From NCBI GenBank assembly GCA_041576815.1, contig JBFGKE010000008.1:32470-96469 (forward strand): a DNA stretch of 64,000 nucleotides, read 5' to 3'. This document shows positions 42,858-51,402 of the stretch, one piece after another. Source of the stretch: SG8-38 sp041576815. GTDB lineage: Bacteria; Myxococcota_A; Polyangia; Polyangiales; Houyiibacteriaceae. Each line of letters starts with the position of its first letter. The first letter of the stretch is position 1. The notes beneath the pieces are model-generated. The model did no database searches, had not been told where the DNA came from, and saw only the letters and a program-made list of their open reading frames with translations. Both the position numbers and the translations under genes were made by a program.

Positions 42858-44561
42858 CTAGTCGTTCGGCTCCACTTTGTCGACGATGTGGAACTCGACG
42901 CGACGGTTCATCGCATGCTCTTCCTTCGTCTTCGCGTCGGCGACGAGCGGCTTCTTCGGACCGAAGCCCCGCGCGACCAGGCGCGACCGGCTCACCTGAC
43001 CTCTGCCGACGAGGTAGCGCACGACTGTATTCGCACGCTTCTTCGACAGGATCATGTTGTACTTCAGCCTTCCAGTAGAATCGGTGTGACCCTCGACGCG
43101 GATCTTCTTGATCTCCGGGTGTGCGATCAAAACCGCCGCCACGTTGTCGAGCAACGCCCAGGAACGCCTCTGGAGCTTGGCACTGCCGGTCTTGAAGAAC
43201 ACCTTTTCGAGGATTTCGAGCTGTCCGTCGCCAATGACGACGAGCTGCTTGGCCGCGCATCCTTGGTTCTCGGCGGTGCCCGGCTCGTCCGGACAGTTGT
43301 CGATCCGATCGGGCACGCCGTCGCCGTCGCGGTCCGGATCTGGGCACCCGTCGTTCTCGGGCGGGCCTGTGTCGTTGGGACACTTGTCATCGGCGTCGAG
43401 AATACCGTCGCCATCGTTGTCCGGATCGGGGCATCCGTCGTCGTCCTCGAAGCCGTCGATGTCCTCTGCGTCATTCGGGCACTTGTCGTCGGCATCGGCA
43501 ACGCCGTCGCCGTCGTTGTCGAGGTCTGGACAGCCGTCCTCGTCCTCGAACCTGTCGCGGTCCTCCGCTTCGTTCGGGCACTGATCGACGGCATCTGGGA
43601 TGCCATCGCCATCGGCATCGGGTTCTTCCGTCTCAGCGGGCATCGTGTACCCGACCGTGCCAAGCACCCGCCAATCGGGAGCGCCGTAGCCGTCCGTCAC
43701 CCCCGCGCTGCCGCCGACGCCGAGCGTGAAGCCGAAGTCTGGCAGCCACTTGAAGCCGCCCATGATCTCCACGGGTGTCGCGTTCTTGGTCCAGAAGTCC
43801 ACGGTGCTGTTGGCAGCCGTTCGTCCGAACGCTTCCGCCGAAATCATGAAGTGGTCGTCGCCCAGCATGAAGAGCAAGCCGCCGCCGAAGGTGAATTCGT
43901 TCCCGACGAAGATTCCGGGCGCGACGAGTTGCCCCTGCGTGCCGAGCTTGTATCCGACCTGAAGGGGAATGCGAACCACGTCACCCGCGTTGAACGCCAA
44001 AAGAAGCTCGAACCAGCCACCGATGTACGGGCTCGTGTCGACCTGTCCGGCAAAGGTTTGATTACTGCTCGCCAGCGACGCCGTGTTGACCGTCAGCGCG
44101 GCCTGCATGCCAATCTGGAAAACGTCCTCGCGCGTGCCAAAAAAGTTCAGACGGCCGCCGAAGTAGAGATCGCCGAGGTTCTGATCCTTGAGATTTGGCG
44201 CAGCGCCGTTCAGGTCCCGAATGATGAAGTGATAGGGAAGGTCGGCGAACAGCACGAAGCGATTGCCGAGACCGAGGCTCAGCAACAGGTGTCCAGTGAG
44301 CTGCCGATGCACGACACTCTGCCCGGCGACGCGGAGCGCATCGTCGTTGTAGTCCATGTAGATCTGGACCCCGAATCGCAGGTGCCCCTGACCGTCCGGC
44401 GTGCTGGTGGCGATGCCGTCCGTTGCGAGCTCGGCGGGCCGAAACTGATTGAGGTCGATCTGGGGGCTCTGCGCAAACGCGGTCGACCCGCCGCCCATCG
44501 CCAAAACCATCGCCAGGGCGAACCAACCCCGGCCCGACTTCGTCAGGTTGCTCGTATCCAT
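42858..44561 (-). CDS. OmpA-family protein with thrombospondin-3 repeats
   Basis: 567 residues with a signal peptide ending STAFAQ. The N-terminal 300 residues look like an outer-membrane beta-barrel. Four calcium-binding TSP3 repeats follow (about 310-435; DADGDGIPDAVDQCPNE, DNDGDGVADADDKCPND and similar). The C-terminal OmpA domain has IRVEGHTDSTGRLKYN, the peptidoglycan-binding motif. It anchors the outer membrane to the wall. GGGAGGG at 44571-44578 serves as ribosome site. Confidence 0.94.
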   Translation of the reverse strand: MDTSNLTKSGRGWFALAMVLAMGGGSTAFAQSPQIDLNQFRPAELATDGIATSTPDGQGHLRFGVQIYMDYNDDALRVAGQSVVHRQLTGHLLLSLGLGNRFVLFADLPYHFIIRDLNGAAPNLKDQNLGDLYFGGRLNFFGTREDVFQIGMQAALTVNTASLASSNQTFAGQVDTSPYIGGWFELLLAFNAGDVVRIPLQVGYKLGTQGQLVAPGIFVGNEFTFGGGLLFMLGDDHFMISAEAFGRTAANSTVDFWTKNATPVEIMGGFKWLPDFGFTLGVGGSAGVTDGYGAPDWRVLGTVGYTMPAETEEPDADGDGIPDAVDQCPNEAEDRDRFEDEDGCPDLDNDGDGVADADDKCPNDAEDIDGFEDDDGCPDPDNDGDGILDADDKCPNDTGPPENDGCPDPDRDGDGVPDRIDNCPDEPGTAENQGCAAKQLVVIGDGQLEILEKVFFKTGSAKLQRRSWALLDNVAAVLIAHPEIKKIRVEGHTDSTGRLKYNMILSKKRANTVVRYLVGRGQVSRSRLVARGFGPKKPLVADAKTKEEHAMNRRVEFHIVDKVEPND

Positions 44562-44702
44562 CGCGCCATCCCTCCCGTTTGCATGTAGCGAGCCCGGACA
44601 TTTCCCCGCCCGGGCCGGCCACTAAATACCACTTTCGCGGCCGAGGGGGGTAGTTGCCCGCAAACGGGGCCGCCCCAAGCAGCGGTCAGGTGCCGGCCGA
44701 GG

Positions 44703-45632
44703 TCAATTGCAGCCCAAGAGACCGTTGGCGCAGACCAGAGGGCCCCGGCTCGGGAAGTAGTACGCCCAGAAGAAGCACATCTCGTCGTCGACGGAAGTTC
44801 CGAAGTACACGTCGGAACCGCTGCGGTTGAACCAGTCGCAGGTCAGCTTGAACCCGCCTCCGGAAGGCACCGAGAAAGGCGGATCGTGCTTGACCGTTTC
44901 GGGCTCGTCCCATTGGAAATTCGCGACGTCGTAGACTGGAGTCCCAGGAGAGCTCGCATCCTCCGCCACCTCGACGTACACGTTCGTGCCCCACTGATGC
45001 TCGTGGCCGGTGATGGCGAAGTAGCTGACGCCGTCGAAGCGGGAAGGTACCCGAATGAAGCTCGGGCCGAGCGTCGCTTCTTCGCCAGCGAGAATCTCGA
45101 TGTTCGTGTCGCCCATGAACATGATGTCAGCCTCGTCCGTGACCTGGTCCGCGGGAATCGGGATGAACGTCGTCGTGGCCTCCGCCATTTGAGGCGCTGC
45201 GCTTGCGTTGATGTAGTGAAGCTCGAGGCGAATCATTTGATTCGGCTCGATCGTGTATGCGACGCCCTCGGGCAGCGTGAGCCGGTCGTCGGCGCGCTGC
45301 GTGATGATGAGCGGCGGGTCGTTCAGCGTATCGGTGAACGGCTGGCAAGGGTACGGCTCTGGTCGCTCGACGGTGTCGTCGACGCGGTAGACGATGAAGT
45401 GGTGGGAGGTCGCGCCCAAGACGTTGTGGATCTCGTGAATCGAGATCGCTTCTTCGTTGCCGACGCGCTTCACCACGCACTGCGTGGACTCTTGGCTTGC
45501 GGGCACCGTCGTGGGCCCCCACTTGACGCTGAAGGAATCGGGAGGTGGAAGATCGGTACCCCCCGTGCCGTCGCTGCATCCGAGCGCGCCGGCGAGACAT
45601 ACAAGACATGCGATCTTCGGAAACCGCGTCAT
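44703..45632 (-). CDS. Copper type II monooxygenase-like lipoprotein
   Basis: 309 residues from ATG 45632; an upstream extension lacks a signal peptide. Lipobox LAGALGC. The sequence resembles the two-domain copper core of peptidylglycine-hydroxylating monooxygenases: SHHFIVYR (first His pair), ITGHEHQWG (HxH), and SVDDEMCFFWAYYFP with the Met ligand. Members in Myxococcota are uncharacterised; the substrate is unknown. Divergent from another lipoprotein with a phased repeat between them. Confidence 0.8.
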   Translation of the reverse strand: MTRFPKIACLVCLAGALGCSDGTGGTDLPPPDSFSVKWGPTTVPASQESTQCVVKRVGNEEAISIHEIHNVLGATSHHFIVYRVDDTVERPEPYPCQPFTDTLNDPPLIITQRADDRLTLPEGVAYTIEPNQMIRLELHYINASAAPQMAEATTTFIPIPADQVTDEADIMFMGDTNIEILAGEEATLGPSFIRVPSRFDGVSYFAITGHEHQWGTNVYVEVAEDASSPGTPVYDVANFQWDEPETVKHDPPFSVPSGGGFKLTCDWFNRSGSDVYFGTSVDDEMCFFWAYYFPSRGPLVCANGLLGCN

Positions 45633-45689
45633 TGCTCGCCAGTGTAGCCCAGCAACAACCGGCGCGACAGCGCGAACGCCCGAAACAAA

Positions 45690-45758
45690 TACGTATGCAA
45701 CGCGAACTTTTGCGTATGCACCTCCACCAATTACGTAAGGAAAAAGGACATTTACGTA
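45690..45758. promoter_or_regulatory. 21-bp-phased TACGTA array between divergent lipoprotein genes
   Basis: TACGTA occurs at 45690, 45732 and 45753 and TGCGTA at 45711, giving exact 21-base steps. Conserved positions inside each 21-base unit besides the hexamer are an A at position 10, a C at 18 and a T at 21. Two copies extend to CGTATGCA (45692-45699, 45713-45720). The stretch is AT-richer than its surroundings. Two helical turns separate each site, so they lie on one DNA face, as cooperative regulator sites or iterons do. Confidence 0.65.
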
Positions 45759-45835
45759 CAGACAACATGCGTTCGCACGTGCACGCTCATGGTGTTTCGC
45801 CAACACGGGAACCGTCACCGAGAAAGGAGACCATC

Positions 45836-46441
45836 ATGAGCAGTCTGCATCCAACGAGTCGGTGGTTGCGTCGGCTTGCGCCGATCGGCGCGTTTCTCTT
45901 CGTGGTCGCATGTGGGGACGCGCACACGTTCAAGCTCTCTCCGGGCGATTGGGAACCAACGGACCAGCGCGGTTCGCTCAGTGATTTGAACGGCGCGCTC
46001 GTCGAGCTCGCACGCGTCTCCTCGCGCTGCAACGTCGACGCCCGCGACAGCCTGCTGGCGCTGGTCGGATCGCACATGGAGTTCGCCGGCGAGGACGTCA
46101 CGGGCATGAAATCGCCGTGCGCGGGCGGTCCCGAGGTACGCGTCGACATCGACCTCGGGGGGAATCACATCCTCTACGACTTTTCAAAAGTGAGCGAGGG
46201 TGGGCGCTTTCCAGATGCGGAATTCGAGGGCTTCGTGATCACCGACATGTATCACTCGGTGTCCGACATTCGTGCGGTCGCCGTCGACCGGAACATGAGC
46301 ACGATGCTCATCCCAAATCGCGCCGTTTCCTTCGATGCCCATAGCGTTTCGATCAATCTCGCCGGAATCCGCTTCGACCCGAGCTCGTTCGTCAAGCTCG
46401 ACCTCGTCTTCGAGAGCGAGCCCGACGAGAGCTCCCGCTGA
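45836..46441 (+). CDS. Lipoprotein, unknown function
   Basis: 201 residues from ATG 45836, 5 bases behind AAAGGAGA. Signal peptide ends FLFVVAC. The mature part contains two Cys that may pair (SSRCNVDA, KSPCAGG) and alternating strands (VRVDIDLGGNHILYDFS). I recognise no domain. It starts about 77 bases after the phased TACGTA array, which likely contains or controls its promoter. Confidence 0.8.
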   Translation: MSSLHPTSRWLRRLAPIGAFLFVVACGDAHTFKLSPGDWEPTDQRGSLSDLNGALVELARVSSRCNVDARDSLLALVGSHMEFAGEDVTGMKSPCAGGPEVRVDIDLGGNHILYDFSKVSEGGRFPDAEFEGFVITDMYHSVSDIRAVAVDRNMSTMLIPNRAVSFDAHSVSINLAGIRFDPSSFVKLDLVFESEPDESSR

Positions 46442-46453
46442 CATCGTCGAGGG

Positions 46454-46918
46454 CTATTTCTTCGGGAAGTAGAGGCTGACCGTGTCCGCGATACACGCGG
46501 GCCGGTCCTCGCCTTCGACCTCGACGGTGACACGCACGACGGAGAGGATGCCGCCCTTGGCTTCATCGACCGAGACCACTTCGGCACCCCCGCGAATTCG
46601 CGAGCCGACCCGGACCGGCGCCGGGAAGCGGACCTTGTCGGTTCCATAGTTCACGGCGAACTCGAACCCGCGGACTTCCACGATCTGTGTGACGAAGTGG
46701 CTCACGAGGGAAAGCGTCAGATAGCCGTGCGCGATCGTCGCCCCAAAAGGCCCCTTGGCAGCGCGCTCTGCATCGACGTGAATCCATTGATGATCTTCGG
46801 TGGCATCAGCAAATTGATCGATGCGACTCTGCTCCATTGTGAGCCAGTCGCTATGGCCGAGGTGTTTGCCGACCGCGCCCATGAGATCGCGCGGAGACTC
46901 GAAAACGGTGGCTGCCAT
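46454..46918 (-). CDS. MaoC-family (R)-specific enoyl hydratase
   Basis: 154 residues, single hotdog fold. The hydratase-2 motif is visible as FADATEDHQWIHVD followed by GPFGATIAHGYLTLSL, with the catalytic Asp and His. It hydrates trans-2-enoyl thioesters; PHA, fatty-acid or acyl-chain roles are possible. It stands in a row with DUF502 on the same strand, 18 bases apart. Confidence 0.92.
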   Translation of the reverse strand: MAATVFESPRDLMGAVGKHLGHSDWLTMEQSRIDQFADATEDHQWIHVDAERAAKGPFGATIAHGYLTLSLVSHFVTQIVEVRGFEFAVNYGTDKVRFPAPVRVGSRIRGGAEVVSVDEAKGGILSVVRVTVEVEGEDRPACIADTVSLYFPKK

Positions 46919-46936
46919 CCGACGGAGGTTAGCTTT

Positions 46937-47509
46937 CTAAACCTGAATGTCCAGCGTGGTCTTCGCCGCGCTCATGGCCGTGATGCCGCCCGACATGATG
47001 AAGGCCATGAACTCGGCACCGTCCGCGTCGAGCGCGTGCACGCGCTCTCGCGGGACGACGATGAGGTTGCCGGCGAAGTTGTAAGACTCGGGTAGGTACA
47101 CCGAGACGTGTCCAGCGAGCTGCGGGTCATCGAATTGCTCGCTCGTCAGAAAGCCGAGGACTTTGAGCCCATGCCTGTTGACCTCCACCGCAACGGGTTT
47201 GTCGAACTTGCGCTGGGAGCCGACGAACGCGCCGAATAGATCTCGGAGCGAGTTGTAGAGGATCCGAATCAGCGGCACGCGCTGCATGCCCGACTCGAGC
47301 CAGGAGACGAGCCTGTCTCCAACGACGTTACCGGTCAGGTATCCGATGATCGTGATTCCGGCGGCGGCGATCACGATGCCGAGCCCCGGCACTTCGGTGC
47401 CGAGCCATCGATCCAGAGTCGTCACCGTGAACCAGACCACCCAAACGGTGATCGCGACCGGTGCAAGGACCAAGAGCCCTTGCGCGAAGCTTCTCGTGAG
47501 CGTTCTCAT
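46937..47509 (-). CDS. DUF502 membrane protein
   Basis: 190 residues. Two N-terminal membrane helices (about 8-30 and 42-62), then a soluble domain with RVPLIRILYNSLRDLFGAFVG and VSVYLPESYNFAGNLIVVPRERV. This is the DUF502 signature; the role is unknown in all species, though an envelope function is often assumed. Confidence 0.92.
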   Translation of the reverse strand: MRTLTRSFAQGLLVLAPVAITVWVVWFTVTTLDRWLGTEVPGLGIVIAAAGITIIGYLTGNVVGDRLVSWLESGMQRVPLIRILYNSLRDLFGAFVGSQRKFDKPVAVEVNRHGLKVLGFLTSEQFDDPQLAGHVSVYLPESYNFAGNLIVVPRERVHALDADGAEFMAFIMSGGITAMSAAKTTLDIQV

Positions 47510-47615
47510 GCCGTGGTCCTATCACCCGCTTGCGCTCCGCGCATTAGCAGGCACAACGCGCTGCGTGCCGCGCCCCGATCCGCATACACGAAGATTGACG
47601 CCGGGGATTCGCCAC

Positions 47616-48449
47616 ATGCTCTTGGGGACTCTGTTCTTCAGCCTCATGACGGTCTTCGCGAAGCTCGGGAGTCAACGGCTCCCAACGATGGAGCTCGTGC
47701 TCGCGCGCGTCATCGTGACGCTCGTCATGAGCTGGTGGGCGATCCGAAGGCTGGGGATTCATCCATGGGGGAACGACAAGAAGCTTCTCTTGCTGCGCGG
47801 GTTCGCCGGCTTCATGGGGCTCAGCTGCTATTTCTACGCGATCGATCACCTACCGCTCGCCGATGCGACGGTGATTCAGTTCTGCAACCCCATGATCGCC
47901 GCGCTCATCGCGGTCTTCGTTCTGCACGAGCCGCTGCGCGGCGCTAGCGTGATCTCCACGATCCTCAGCATCGCAGGCGTCATCCTCGTTGCACAGCCCA
48001 CCTTTCTCTTCGCCCGAGGCATCGCGCTCGACCCGGTCGCGGTAGCCGTCGGATTCATCGGCGCGGTCTTTTCGGCCGTGGCATACGTCGTCATTCGTCG
48101 TCTCGGCTCCACCGAGCACTACATGGTCGTGGTGTTCTATTTTCCGCTCGTGACGGGCCCCGCGTCACTTCCGGTTCTCGCGCTCGAAGGCTTCGTCCTG
48201 CCTCAAGGCGTAGAATGGCTTTATTTGCTCGGCATCGGGGTCGCGGCCCAACTCGGGCAGATCGAGATCACGCAGGGGTTCAAGCTCGAGACGGCCGGCC
48301 GTGCGTCCGGGGTCACCTATCTGCAGATCGTGCTCGCGTACACGTGGGGCATTCTGCTTTTTCACGAGTATCCGAACGCGCTCAGCGTTCTCGGCGCCAT
48401 CCTGGTCGTCCTGGGTGTCCTCACACTCACCTGGCGTACCGCGCCCTGA
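47616..48449 (+). CDS. EamA/DMT-family transporter
   Basis: 277 residues from ATG 47616 with GGGGA nine bases upstream; a TTG at 47595 would add 7 residues. Ten membrane helices in two EamA repeats (MLLGTLFFSLMTVFAKLG first; second begins near PVAVAVGFIGAVFSAVAYV). The family exports metabolites or amino acids; the substrate is unknown. Confidence 0.9.
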   Translation: MLLGTLFFSLMTVFAKLGSQRLPTMELVLARVIVTLVMSWWAIRRLGIHPWGNDKKLLLLRGFAGFMGLSCYFYAIDHLPLADATVIQFCNPMIAALIAVFVLHEPLRGASVISTILSIAGVILVAQPTFLFARGIALDPVAVAVGFIGAVFSAVAYVVIRRLGSTEHYMVVVFYFPLVTGPASLPVLALEGFVLPQGVEWLYLLGIGVAAQLGQIEITQGFKLETAGRASGVTYLQIVLAYTWGILLFHEYPNALSVLGAILVVLGVLTLTWRTAP

Positions 48450-48463
48450 CCGGCGCGGGCTCA

Positions 48464-49213
48464 CTAATCGTTCAGCGGGTCGAACAGGCCCGGCTCCACG
48501 CCCAGCCCGCCGAGGCCGTCGGCCCCCGCCAAGTCACTGATGAATGTCATCGTGCTTCCCCAGCCCGAGTGCTGGGTCGCGATCTTCGCGCCCGTGTCGA
48601 GCTCGGTCCAACCCTCCCAGGTCGTCTCGATGCCGCCGATGGGGATGATCTGCACCCACATCCGCCACGCCTTTGGCAGGCCGTCCGGTCCGGGTATCCA
48701 CAGGTACGCGTCACCCGGCGTCACGCCGCCCGAGCTGTAACTGACGAGCAGCCCGTGACCGTCGTCGCCGAGCTCGACCAACCCTCGCTCCACGCCCGGG
48801 TCGAACAGCTTCACGACTGGATTCAACCAGAACGAATCGTTGATCCAATACGCGTGTGCCGTGCGTAGCGCCTCCTCGGCATCTTCGCCGGTTTGCTCGA
48901 CGCCCGCCTTCCACACGCGTCCGGTTTGGTCGGCAGCTCGAAAGAGTGCGCGCGACTCGCCCCAGCGCAGCTCGACCAAGCCGCGGTCGCGATCCCACAC
49001 GTAGTGGTGCCGATCGAAGAACGACCAGCGTACGGCGCCGGTGCGGTCCCATGCTTCCTTGTTGACCGCGGCCTCCATCGAGCGGGCCAGGGCGTCCGCT
49101 TCGGGACCCGGCAGGCCTTCGGGCCTCGGCTCGTCGACAGAATAGGCCACGACGACGATGGCCAGCAGTCCCAACACGAGTAGGGCTGCCAAGATCTTGA
49201 ACGCGCGCATCAT
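48464..49213 (-). CDS. Membrane-anchored periplasmic protein, unknown function
   Basis: 249 residues. One N-terminal helix (about 5-24) with no lipobox. The rest is beta-rich with many Trp (RWSFFDRHHYVWDRDRG, AYWINDSFWLNP, ETTWEGWTE), suggesting a soluble barrel-like fold of the LolA or lipocalin type, but I see no defining motif. It lies convergent to the EamA gene. Confidence 0.72.
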   Translation of the reverse strand: MMRAFKILAALLVLGLLAIVVVAYSVDEPRPEGLPGPEADALARSMEAAVNKEAWDRTGAVRWSFFDRHHYVWDRDRGLVELRWGESRALFRAADQTGRVWKAGVEQTGEDAEEALRTAHAYWINDSFWLNPVVKLFDPGVERGLVELGDDGHGLLVSYSSGGVTPGDAYLWIPGPDGLPKAWRMWVQIIPIGGIETTWEGWTELDTGAKIATQHSGWGSTMTFISDLAGADGLGGLGVEPGLFDPLND

Positions 49214-49260
49214 GAAGGGCTTGGCGAGCCTACACTGTGCAGGGACCGCGCAAAAGCGCT

Positions 49261-50046
49261 ATGAGACAGGCCATGGGTGATTCCCGACCACAACACGACA
49301 GCGCACCGGGCGGTTTACCGAAAATCGACACGCGAGAGCGCGGCGCGCCGAAGGACGGTCAGCCGCAGCTGATGGATCGGCGGCTATTCATGCAGTTGTT
49401 GGTCTTTCAGGTCCCGAGCGGGGTCTCGGTCACGGCCAATCAAAAGGCCCTCATCGAGGCGCTCAAAGAGGCCGACGTACCGTCCGTCGTCTACGCAGAC
49501 GCCAACGATCCGCGTGGGGTGGCTCTCTTGTCCTTCGGTGAGGACCCCGCGCTTTTCGTCGACGTCGTTCGCCCGCTCTTCGAGACGGATCCGCTGCGGG
49601 ACTGGGTTCTCCGTCCGGAGCTCACCATGATCGGTCGCAGCTACAGCAGCGGCTACGAAAAAGACCTTGAGTTCTGGGTCCTCGATCGGCCGAGGCAAAC
49701 CGTCCTCAACCCGGAGTGGAACTGGGCGGTCTGGTATCCGCTGCGTCGCACCGGTGCATTCGAGCAGCTCGAGGGGCGTGAGAAGGGTGGCATCTTGAGA
49801 GAGCACGCGATGATCGGCCGTGCGTACGGTGAACGGGATCTCGCTCATGACGTCCGCCTCGCGTGCCACGGTCTCGACACCAACGACAACGAGTTCCTCA
49901 TCGGTCTGATCGGGTCTGAGCTTCATCCGCTCTCCCACGTCGTGCAGTCGATGCGCGGCACGGTGCAGACCTCGCAATACATTCAGCAGATGGGGCCGTT
50001 CTTCGTCGGGCGCGCAATCGGTCGACACGCGGGCTCGCACGGGTGA
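49261..50046 (+). CDS. Chlorite dismutase-family (HemQ-like) protein
   Basis: 261 residues from ATG 49261; ATGs at 49273 and 49372 are alternatives, and the first 35 residues look disordered. Two ferredoxin-like halves: RLFMQLLVFQVPSG starts the first; WYPLRRTGAFEQL, GGILREHAMIGRAYG and YIQQMGPFFVGRAIG match Cld/HemQ, heme-binding decarboxylase proteins. Since hemA and hemC are elsewhere in the window, a role in coproheme decarboxylation is possible. The gene precedes aroC by 6 bases. Confidence 0.82.
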   Translation: MRQAMGDSRPQHDSAPGGLPKIDTRERGAPKDGQPQLMDRRLFMQLLVFQVPSGVSVTANQKALIEALKEADVPSVVYADANDPRGVALLSFGEDPALFVDVVRPLFETDPLRDWVLRPELTMIGRSYSSGYEKDLEFWVLDRPRQTVLNPEWNWAVWYPLRRTGAFEQLEGREKGGILREHAMIGRAYGERDLAHDVRLACHGLDTNDNEFLIGLIGSELHPLSHVVQSMRGTVQTSQYIQQMGPFFVGRAIGRHAGSHG

Positions 50047-50052
50047 GTCGTC

Positions 50053-51153
50053 ATGCCTGGTAGCACGTTCGGCCAAGCCTTCCGCGTCACGACGGCGGGT
50101 GAAAGCCACGGCCCCGCCAACGTCGTGATCATCGACGGGTGTCCGCCCGGACTCCCCCTTTCCGAGGATGATCTGACTCCGGACCTCGCGCGCAGGCGGC
50201 CCGGCCAAAGCAAGATAGTCACGCAGCGCAAAGAGCCCGACGTGCCGGAGATTCTGTCCGGCGTCTTCGAGGGCGAGACGACGGGCACGCCGATTGCCAT
50301 CGTCATCCGCAATCAGGACCAACGCACGAGAGATTACGCAAACATCAAAGACGTCTACCGCCCTGGTCACGCCGACTACACGTTCGATGCGAAGTTCGGT
50401 CGCCGCGACTATCGGGGGGGAGGCCGAAGCAGCGCGCGCGAAACGGTGGCTCGGGTGGCCGCGGGGGCGGTCGCCAAGAAGCTCATTTTCCAGGCGTTCT
50501 CCGGTGAGGTGCTGGGCTACGTGACTCGGGTGGGCGACATCGAAGCGACGATCCAGCCCGACGTGACCCTCGCGCAGGTCGAGACCCTTCCCGGCGGCGA
50601 GCCAAACGTCGTCCGCTGTCCCGATCCGGCTGCTGCCGCCAGGATGGTCGCGCTCATCGAGAAGATGCGAAAAGACCAAGACTCGGTAGGTGGCGTTGCC
50701 GAGATCGTCGCGCGCAATGTCCCCGCAGGGCTCGGTGACCCGGTGTTCGACAAGCTCAAAGCCGACCTCGGCAAGGCGCTGTTCAGCTTACCTGCCGTCC
50801 TCGGGGTCGAGTACGGGGCCGGCTTCGCGGTAGCCACCGCGCGCGGAAGCGAAAACAACGACCCGTTCGAAACCGACTCCGAAGGAATGATTCGCACGCG
50901 CTCGAATCGCCATGGCGGCATGCTCGGTGGCATTTCGAGCGGAATGCCGATCGTTCTGCGGGCCGCGGTGAAGCCGACCAGCAGCCTTCCGCGAAGCCAA
51001 GACACCGTGACTTCCGGCGGCGATGCGACGACGATTCGAACGACCGGTCGACACGACCCGTGCCTGCTGCCGCGATTCATTCCCATGGCGGAAGCGATGG
51101 TTGCTCTCGTCCTCGCGGATCACTGGTTGCGCTGGCGGGCAATCCGAGACTAG
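50053..51153 (+). CDS. aroC: Chorismate synthase
   Basis: 366 residues. GQAFRVTTAGESHG, RYDYRGGGRSSARET-like GRRDYRGGGRSSARE, and RSNRHGGMLGGISSGMPI are the three FMN-binding signatures. It makes chorismate from EPSP. The end overlaps a small convergent gene by 4 bases. Confidence 0.97.
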   Translation: MPGSTFGQAFRVTTAGESHGPANVVIIDGCPPGLPLSEDDLTPDLARRRPGQSKIVTQRKEPDVPEILSGVFEGETTGTPIAIVIRNQDQRTRDYANIKDVYRPGHADYTFDAKFGRRDYRGGGRSSARETVARVAAGAVAKKLIFQAFSGEVLGYVTRVGDIEATIQPDVTLAQVETLPGGEPNVVRCPDPAAAARMVALIEKMRKDQDSVGGVAEIVARNVPAGLGDPVFDKLKADLGKALFSLPAVLGVEYGAGFAVATARGSENNDPFETDSEGMIRTRSNRHGGMLGGISSGMPIVLRAAVKPTSSLPRSQDTVTSGGDATTIRTTGRHDPCLLPRFIPMAEAMVALVLADHWLRWRAIRD

Positions 51154-51401
51154 CGCGAGAAATTCCAGGCGATGATTGCGATCGCCGCGGTCACGAGGAT
51201 CGCCGTCCAGAGTAGACTTCCACTTTTCCCGTCCTTCGACTCGTCGGAGCCGACCGCTCGCCGAAATCCGTGGATCATGTTGCCCATGACCCCCGTGGTC
51301 TGACTGCCGCCGACTGTGTCGCGCGATGGGCCGTGGCCCTTCCTGTCTCGCTTCTTCCTCGTGGAGCTCTTCTTCTGATACCGCTTCGACATCGTCATCA
51401 T
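51150..51401 (-). CDS. Small basic tail-anchored membrane protein
   Basis: 83 residues from the first of three nearby ATGs (51401, 51398, 51392). The first 30 residues are strongly basic (SKRYQKKSSTRKKRDRKG), the middle polar, and the last 20 hydrophobic (LLWTAILVTAAIAIIAWNF). This is a C-terminal anchor topology. It starts 1 base after the cytochrome-TPR stop, so it is probably coexpressed. I know no family. Confidence 0.65.
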   Translation of the reverse strand: MMTMSKRYQKKSSTRKKRDRKGHGPSRDTVGGSQTTGVMGNMIHGFRRAVGSDESKDGKSGSLLWTAILVTAAIAIIAWNFSR

Positions 51402-51402
51402 C

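Noticed and set aside
42843..44588. 581-residue open frame opposite the OmpA-TSP3 gene
   Set aside because: It mirrors the Asp-rich TSP3 repeats in antisense and has no domain; the OmpA frame has a signal peptide and the OmpA motif.
45695..45835. N-terminal extension of the lipoprotein at 45836 containing L-R heptads
   Set aside because: The extension would bury the signal peptide and lipobox, and a strong ribosome site sits before 45836. The heptads are explained by the 21-bp DNA repeat.
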